64,000 nt of DNA. It comes from Halorubellus litoreus. GTDB lineage: Archaea > Halobacteriota > Halobacteria > Halobacteriales > Natrialbaceae. The notes under the pieces were generated by a model. It was not told the DNA's origin, made no database searches, and worked only from the letters and a program-made list of their open reading frames with translations. Of the stretch, positions 59,622 through 64,000 are shown one piece after another (positions within the stretch are counted from its first letter, which is position 1; each line of letters opens with the position of its first letter). The position numbers were made by a program, and so were the translations under genes. Location of the stretch: NCBI RefSeq assembly GCF_037081675.1, contig NZ_JAZAQL010000002.1, positions 1,054,001-1,118,000 of the forward strand, written 5' to 3'.

Positions 59622-60314
59622 ATGAGTGACATCCAAGCAAACATCGACCAGGACCTAACGTTCAGTACGCGCTTCAGTGCGCCGTCTGACCCGAACGCCC
59701 TGGCGGACGGTTACAACGAGTACGGCGTGAAGGAGGTTCACGACCAGGACGGGAACCTGGAGCGAGTCGAGTTCATCTTCGAGGCGATGCAGCCGGGTGA
59801 CCCCGAAGACCGCAACGGCTTCGACATCGGCCCGGAGTTCCTGGCGAACGTCGCCGGGCACGACTACTCGTCGGAAGTTCCGTTCCAGATGTCCCATGAC
59901 AAGGACCAGCGTTCGAACGCGGGCTACATCGACCAGGTGTGGTTCAGCGACGACGCACTCCGCGTTCACGGCTACGTTCCGAACACGGGCAACGCGCTCC
60001 GGTCAGACGTAATTGCGGATTTGACCCACCGTCCCCCGGCGCTCCGTGATGGGAGTGTTGGGTTCGGTCGGTCGTTCGACTACGAGATCACGGACGACGG
60101 CGTTATTCGTCCGACTGATGGTGTCCTTCAGGAGTTCTCCGCCACGCCGTTCCCCGGTGGGTACGACAACGGCGGGGGCCTGAAGGCCCAGTTTATGCAG
60201 GCGGCACAGGACGCAGGCGTTCTCGATGAAGCTCCCAGCGACGTAAGTGGGGCAGAGGGTACGCGGGCAGAGTTCTCTCGCCTGTCGGTACACACGGTAG
60301 AATACGAGATTTAA
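59622..60314 (+). CDS. HK97-type prohead protease
   Basis: 230 residues. Catalytic His in QMSHDKDQ (about 91), Ser in RDGSVGFGRSF (about 145) and the LQEFSATPFPGGYD segment are those of U35 prohead proteases. Cuts scaffold and capsid N-termini during maturation. Followed directly by the scaffold gene. Confidence 0.85.
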   Translation: MSDIQANIDQDLTFSTRFSAPSDPNALADGYNEYGVKEVHDQDGNLERVEFIFEAMQPGDPEDRNGFDIGPEFLANVAGHDYSSEVPFQMSHDKDQRSNAGYIDQVWFSDDALRVHGYVPNTGNALRSDVIADLTHRPPALRDGSVGFGRSFDYEITDDGVIRPTDGVLQEFSATPFPGGYDNGGGLKAQFMQAAQDAGVLDEAPSDVSGAEGTRAEFSRLSVHTVEYEI

Positions 60315-60316
60315 AC

Positions 60317-60808
60317 ATGGAATTTCACAATCTGAGTTTCGAGACGGCAATCGACGAGATGGACGAGGACGAACTGCGCGCGACCCTCACGGAGTTCGCG
60401 GAGAAGCACGAGGCGAACCAGGCAGCGTTCAACGACCTCGTTGAAGCCCTTGACGGCGTGGGCAACGACGGGAAGGAGGCGGAGTTTGAGGCGCTTCAGG
60501 AGGAGGTTTCGGCGTTCAAGGCACAGTTCGCGGAGGCGCTCGCCGAGCGCGTTCCCCTGACTGTTGAGGAGCTGGCGGAGTTCTCGCTGTCGCGTCTCTA
60601 CGAGATGGACGAGCAGACCGAGGAAGCGCCTGCGGACCTTCCCGCGGACGACGACCCAGTGGACGACCCGGCGGACGACGACACGCCGTCGTTCATGAAG
60701 GAGTCCAAGCCGTCGAAGGCTGGCGACTTCTCCGCTGACGACTACGACTCGGCGGTCGAGAAGGCACGCGGTTCCCTCCAGGGTATCCCCGGCCTCTCGT
60801 TCGACTGA
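60317..60808 (+). CDS. Putative head scaffold protein
   Basis: 163 residues, highly acidic and helical with heptads (FEALQEEVSAFKAQFAEAL), a Pro/Asp linker (DDDPVDDPADDD) and a short C-terminal capsid-binding-like tail. Position between protease and capsid is that of scaffolds. Confidence 0.7.
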   Translation: MEFHNLSFETAIDEMDEDELRATLTEFAEKHEANQAAFNDLVEALDGVGNDGKEAEFEALQEEVSAFKAQFAEALAERVPLTVEELAEFSLSRLYEMDEQTEEAPADLPADDDPVDDPADDDTPSFMKESKPSKAGDFSADDYDSAVEKARGSLQGIPGLSFD

Positions 60809-60812
60809 ATCC

Positions 60813-60844
60813 CAAGAAAACCCTAACACAACTTTACTACACAC
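60813..60844 (+). promoter_or_regulatory. Viral AAGAAAACCC motif before the gene at 60845
   Basis: CAAGAAAACCCTAACACAAC, then ACTACACAC before ATG. Same family as the others. Confidence 0.55.
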
Positions 60845-61315
60845 ATGGTACACGCACGCATCGCAACTTCTGCGGAACAGCCCGTTAACCGTCACGCCGG
60901 ACTCGCCCAGTACGCTGGGGAGGAGGCAGAGCTTGTTGGCGTCGACGCCAACGGCGACATCGTGAAGGCCGACGCGGACTCCGGTGTCGCGGTCAAGGCA
61001 CGCGGCGTCCTCATGTCGCCCGTCACTGACCTCTCGGCAGTCACCGAGGAGGCGGTTTCCCTCGTGACCGAGGCGAACCGGACCCTCATGGGCACCCACC
61101 GGGTGTCCTACATCGAGTACGGCGTCGTCGTTGAGAACAGCGACGAAGACTGGGGCTTCACTCCGGGTGACGACGTTTACCTGGCGGCTGGTGGCGGCTA
61201 CACGCAGACGATGCCCGCCGCAGTTGGCGACCTCCAGCAGATCGTCGGCTACGCGATTGACGACGGTGAGGCAATCGTTCTCCGCGTCTCGCAACAGCAC
61301 GACGTGGCAGCCTGA
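60845..61315 (+). CDS. Head decoration/stabilisation protein
   Basis: 156 residues, beta-rich with GVAVKARGVLMSPVTDLSAV and GDDVYLAAGGGYTQTMP, like DUF2190/gpD-type decoration proteins that precede the major capsid protein. Confidence 0.65.
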   Translation: MVHARIATSAEQPVNRHAGLAQYAGEEAELVGVDANGDIVKADADSGVAVKARGVLMSPVTDLSAVTEEAVSLVTEANRTLMGTHRVSYIEYGVVVENSDEDWGFTPGDDVYLAAGGGYTQTMPAAVGDLQQIVGYAIDDGEAIVLRVSQQHDVAA

Positions 61316-61321
61316 TCGTTT

Positions 61322-61358
61322 CTAAGACAACCCTAACAAAACCCTTTCAACATTTCAA
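61322..61358 (+). promoter_or_regulatory. Viral TAAGACAACCC motif before the capsid gene
   Basis: TAAGACAACCCTAACAAAAC, CCTTTCAACATTTCAA, ATG. The longest copy: AACCCT recurs after 11 bases, suggesting binding on one face of the helix. Confidence 0.6.
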
Positions 61359-62312
61359 ATGGCAGACTACCGTAAGCGCGACCTGACGACGAAGGACGAC
61401 GTATCGCTGACTGAACTTCTCATCGACGGCATGGCGACTGTTGACGCGTTCAACGACGCCGCCCGTCCGTTCCGCGAGATGCTCGCGACCACCGTGAGTG
61501 ACCGCGTGTTCACGACCGCCGCCCATGGCGACATGACGTGGCACGAACTCGCTGAGGGCGAACACGCTCGCACGGGTGACGTCACCAACGAGCAGGTTGC
61601 GTTCAGCATCGCGAAGTACGGGCGCTCGCTCGGCTTCACCCAGGAGTTCATCGAAGACAACCCGGCGGACGAGGTTCTCAAGCGGTTCCGCGTTCTCGTC
61701 GAGGGCGCACTCAAGAAGGAACACGAAGTCATCTTCGGCACCATCCAGAACGGTGTCGCAGACGGCTCCGCGCTCTGGTACGACGTTCCCGACTACGGGG
61801 CGTACACCTTCAGCAACACCCACGACCACACCTTCGCGGACACCAACGAGCTGTTCGGGGACGCCAACCCCCGCAGCGCGACGGCCCACATCCGCGAAGC
61901 GAACAAGCAGCTTCGGCACCACGGCAAGCGCCCGTCCTACGCGCTCATCTCCAGCGAGTTCGCGGCAGAGTTCGTTGACGAGCTGGCCTGGGACGCGACC
62001 TTCCACATCCCCGACGCGACCAGCCTGCGCTCGCAGGCGCTCCCCGAGAACCGCATCATCATCGACGGCGTGACGCTCATGCAGACGCCGTGGATCGCGG
62101 ACACGGGTGGCTCCTACGAGTTCTACGTGGTTTCCGACGAGAAGCCCGTCGCGTTCCACGAGGCCCGCCCCGTCACGCTCACCCAGGGCGCGAACGGCGG
62201 CCCCGTTGGAGAGCCGGGTGCGCTCATCGGCGCATACGGCAGTGCCCGCTACGGGACCTTCATGGCCGACCCGCTCGCGGCGGTCAAGGTCAACGCAGAC
62301 AACCTCGCCTGA
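61359..62312 (+). CDS. Major capsid protein (HK97 fold expected)
   Basis: 317 residues, the right size and position for an HK97-fold capsid subunit. ADYRKRDLTTKDDVSLTELL start, FTQEFIEDNPADEVLKRF, YALISSEFAAEFVDEL, and the late GAYGSARYGTFMADPLAAVK. Its own motif upstream fits strong late expression. Confidence 0.85.
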   Translation: MADYRKRDLTTKDDVSLTELLIDGMATVDAFNDAARPFREMLATTVSDRVFTTAAHGDMTWHELAEGEHARTGDVTNEQVAFSIAKYGRSLGFTQEFIEDNPADEVLKRFRVLVEGALKKEHEVIFGTIQNGVADGSALWYDVPDYGAYTFSNTHDHTFADTNELFGDANPRSATAHIREANKQLRHHGKRPSYALISSEFAAEFVDELAWDATFHIPDATSLRSQALPENRIIIDGVTLMQTPWIADTGGSYEFYVVSDEKPVAFHEARPVTLTQGANGGPVGEPGALIGAYGSARYGTFMADPLAAVKVNADNLA

Positions 62313-62326
62313 GGGCCTAACCACAC

Positions 62327-62698
62327 ATGGTTAGTTCTGACGAGGAACTGTTGTCACTCGTCCGCGGCTCTATCGGTGCGACCAACGCAGTTGACGTTCG
62401 GACGGACGTTCTTCGGGAGGAACTTGCTGAAGCAAAGGCCGAGATTTCTCGCGAAGTGAACGAACGCCTCACGAACGGAGAGAACCTGAACTTCTACCAG
62501 GCTGATGCCGCAGAGAAGGCGCTTGTCTCGCTGATGCTGATTCGTGGGAAGGCGGTCCTCCGCGGGAAGCGGCGGAACACCCCCAAGCGACTTGGGGCGC
62601 TCCGACGCCACACGTTCGAAGACGACGACGAACGCTTCTGGAGAGACGAGCTGGTTCGGAACCTGAATCGGCTCAACGAGATGAACGATGGCAACTAA
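62327..62698 (+). CDS. Head protein, possible head-tail connector
   Basis: 123 residues, helical and basic/acidic mixed (VLRGKRRNTPKRLGALRRH). Position after the capsid gene; overlaps the next start by 11 bases. No definite family. Confidence 0.5.
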   Translation: MVSSDEELLSLVRGSIGATNAVDVRTDVLREELAEAKAEISREVNERLTNGENLNFYQADAAEKALVSLMLIRGKAVLRGKRRNTPKRLGALRRHTFEDDDERFWRDELVRNLNRLNEMNDGN

Positions 62699-63101
62699 CG
62701 ACTACGAGTTGGTCCTTGAGGTGCAGAACCTCACGGAGTACGACGACGAAATCATCGAGATTCCGGTGATGCTGGAGCTTGTGGAGCTGGCGAAGCGTGA
62801 GATTCGGGCGAAGGCGGGTATCATTGACCTGGAGTTCTTCGGGACCAATGACCTCTACGCCGAACGCGCGCTGTTCTGGTTGACCTGCTTGTTCGCGAAG
62901 ATCAAGATGGGTGAACTGGAGAACGTCCACATGAGCATCGGCGACATCGAGCAACGGACGCTCCGCGCCGATGAAGACGGTGAAGACGCCGTGGTCTGGA
63001 AGCAGGAGTTTCAGGACTACATGGCGCGTGTTCAGCCCTCCGAGAACCTCTTTGGGATTCGTTCTGTTGGGCGGTCAGACCGGACTTACAGTTACGAATA
63101 A
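62688..63101 (+). CDS. Head-tail connector (gp6-like)
   Basis: 137 residues, all helical with MLELVELAKREIRAKAGIID and LFWLTCLFAKIKMGELE, consistent with a DNA-packaging/head-completion connector. Assignment by position and fold impression. Confidence 0.55.
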   Translation: MATNDYELVLEVQNLTEYDDEIIEIPVMLELVELAKREIRAKAGIIDLEFFGTNDLYAERALFWLTCLFAKIKMGELENVHMSIGDIEQRTLRADEDGEDAVVWKQEFQDYMARVQPSENLFGIRSVGRSDRTYSYE

Positions 63102-63440
63102 ATGAGGGGTATTTCCACGTACATCAAGCGGGAGGGTGAACACTGCGACGTTCTTCGGAACAACGGCTCCGGTAAGGACGTCTTGAACAATCCCGTGAAG
63201 GACTTCGACCGGGTTGGTGAGACGCGGGCGATTCGCTACTACGGTCGGCGAGTCCAGCGCAACCGCCAGGTTGATACCCAGTACGGGAACTTCGAGATGG
63301 ACACCCCGCGGTTCGCGTTCCCCACCGACGCCCCGATTCTCGACGGTGACCGTATCGTCTACGACGGTGCGGTCTACGAGTTACGCGCACTACTCGCGCG
63401 GAAGACCCACATCGAATCCACGGCCAAGCGGGTGGAGTGA
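63102..63440 (+). CDS. Head-tail joining protein (stopper-like)
   Basis: 112 residues, beta-rich; FEMDTPRFAFPTDAPILDGDRIVYDGAVYEL is the pattern of phage head closure (gp16/FII-like) proteins, where a DGDRIVxxGxxYEV motif is common. Confidence 0.65.
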   Translation: MRGISTYIKREGEHCDVLRNNGSGKDVLNNPVKDFDRVGETRAIRYYGRRVQRNRQVDTQYGNFEMDTPRFAFPTDAPILDGDRIVYDGAVYELRALLARKTHIESTAKRVE

Positions 63441-63441
63441 C

Positions 63442-63951
63442 GTGGAGCGGATACGACTTGACCTTGAGGTCGACGTTGAGGGCATTGACCGGTCGCTTGC
63501 TCGCCTGGAGCGCGAGCTTGATAGTGCGCTCGATGAAGTTCGCGACGAGTTCTACGACCAGGCGGTCGCGTTCGCTCGCCACCGCATCGAACGGAAGGAT
63601 GCCATCTTCAACTGGGAGGTGTGGGAGTCCTGGGCGAAGATAGAGGAAGACCGCGGGAACGACCTGCACCTGATTGTACGGAACTTCGCCGAACACGCCG
63701 AGTACGTTGAGCGTGGGGCGACCTTCCCGTACAAGGCACCACCGAAGGAGGCCCTTCGACCGTGGGTCCGCGAGAAGCTGGCGCACTGGCCGATGCCGGA
63801 GGAGTACAAGGTGGAGTGGCTTCGCGAGAAAATCAAGCGCGACGGCCTGAACGGGATTCACTTCGCGCGGTACGCGGAGGAACGGCTGGACCGCGATAAG
63901 GAGCGGATCGCGAAGGAGATTATCGAGCGCGAGATGCCTCGGCGGATTTAA
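63442..63951 (+). CDS. Neck/tail-completion protein (HK97 gp10-like)
   Basis: 169 residues from the GTG at 63442, one base after the previous stop. A DLEVDVEGIDRSLARLERELDSAL helical start, then a region with AEYVERGATFPYKAPPKEAL. HK97 gp10-like neck proteins share VExGxxPxxxxPfLrPA, here recognisable as VERG ... PP. Confidence 0.6.
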   Translation: MERIRLDLEVDVEGIDRSLARLERELDSALDEVRDEFYDQAVAFARHRIERKDAIFNWEVWESWAKIEEDRGNDLHLIVRNFAEHAEYVERGATFPYKAPPKEALRPWVREKLAHWPMPEEYKVEWLREKIKRDGLNGIHFARYAEERLDRDKERIAKEIIEREMPRRI

Positions 63952-63954
63952 AAC

Positions 63955-64000
63955 ATGAATAAGTTAGACGTTCTTGCCCTCCTGGTAGCGGAGCTTGAGT
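63955..64000 (+). CDS. Start of the next late gene (cut by window edge)
   Basis: ATG at 63955 followed by NKLDVLALLVAELE; the rest is outside the window. By position a tail terminator or tail tube gene is likely. Confidence 0.4.
   Translation, partial: MNKLDVLALLVAELE

Larger units (their letters stand above)
18489..64000. mobile_element. Haloarchaeal tailed-virus provirus (left end and about 45.5 kb; right end outside the window)
   Basis: Begins at the tRNA-Leu remnant, where GC content, gene density and strand use change. The minus-strand early half encodes replication proteins (polB, primase, ATPase, nucleases) and the plus-strand late half encodes terminase, portal, protease, capsid and connector proteins of HK97 type. 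No integrase or tail tape-measure gene is present yet, so the element continues to the right. All key replication and packaging genes look intact. Confidence 0.9.

Overview
The window is haloarchaeal (class Halobacteria). The first 18 kb is very GC-rich and encodes acidic proteins of typical haloarchaeal families: ThiI, an archaeal-type PurD, the diadenylate cyclase DacZ, DUF5804, SHOCT and HTTM proteins. GTG starts are common and Shine-Dalgarno sequences are mostly absent. I cannot fix the genus.

Region 1 (1-18.15 kb) is chromosome. In order it holds the 3' part of thiI; an arylsulfotransferase-like protein; two tandem HTTM membrane proteins; a tight DUF5804-alpha/beta hydrolase pair; a membrane protein divergent from a histidine kinase; a cysteine synthase divergent from a thioredoxin; a small anchored protein; a DUF255/YyaL-type thioredoxin-domain protein; a SHOCT protein; purD; a hexapeptide acyltransferase; a dacZ-mscS operon; and a frameshifted DUF3179 remnant.

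Region 2 (18.15-18.65 kb) is the integration boundary: two near-identical 77-bp repeats, then only the 3' half of a tRNA-Leu(TAG) gene. I read this as attL of a provirus that runs past the right end of the window. The intact tRNA copy and the integrase should lie beyond 64 kb.

Region 3 (18.7-48.2 kb) is the viral early half, almost all on the minus strand. It is densely packed, with ATGA, TAATG and TGATG start/stop overlaps. It encodes a family B DNA polymerase, a PD-(D/E)XK nuclease, a DUF6378 protein, a HAD-like protein, a metallophosphoesterase with an N-terminal HTH, an AEP-type primase, an AAA ATPase, tRNA-Asn and tRNA-Phe, and dozens of small proteins, many with CxxC zinc-ribbon motifs. 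A plus-strand island at 33-35.6 kb carries a zinc-finger protein and an ERCC4 nuclease.

Region 4 (48.2-50.5 kb) has no convincing gene but several strong hairpins and facing TATA boxes; it looks like a structured-RNA and/or origin region.

Region 5 (50.5-64 kb) is the late half on the plus strand: putative small terminase, DUF5802, tail fibre, BppU-like, a NifU-domain protein, large terminase, portal, coiled-coil/TM protein, prohead protease, scaffold, decoration, major capsid and head-tail connector genes. This is an HK97-type tailed virus (Caudoviricetes).

Three features stand out. First, a family of tRNA-like hairpins (T-arm stacked on an acceptor-like stem, with no anticodon arm), four of which sit 56-78 nt upstream of viral start codons. 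Second, a virus-wide intergenic motif (TAAGACAACCCT-like) found in front of early and late genes. Third, the structured non-coding block at 50 kb. All alignments and folds here were done by eye.
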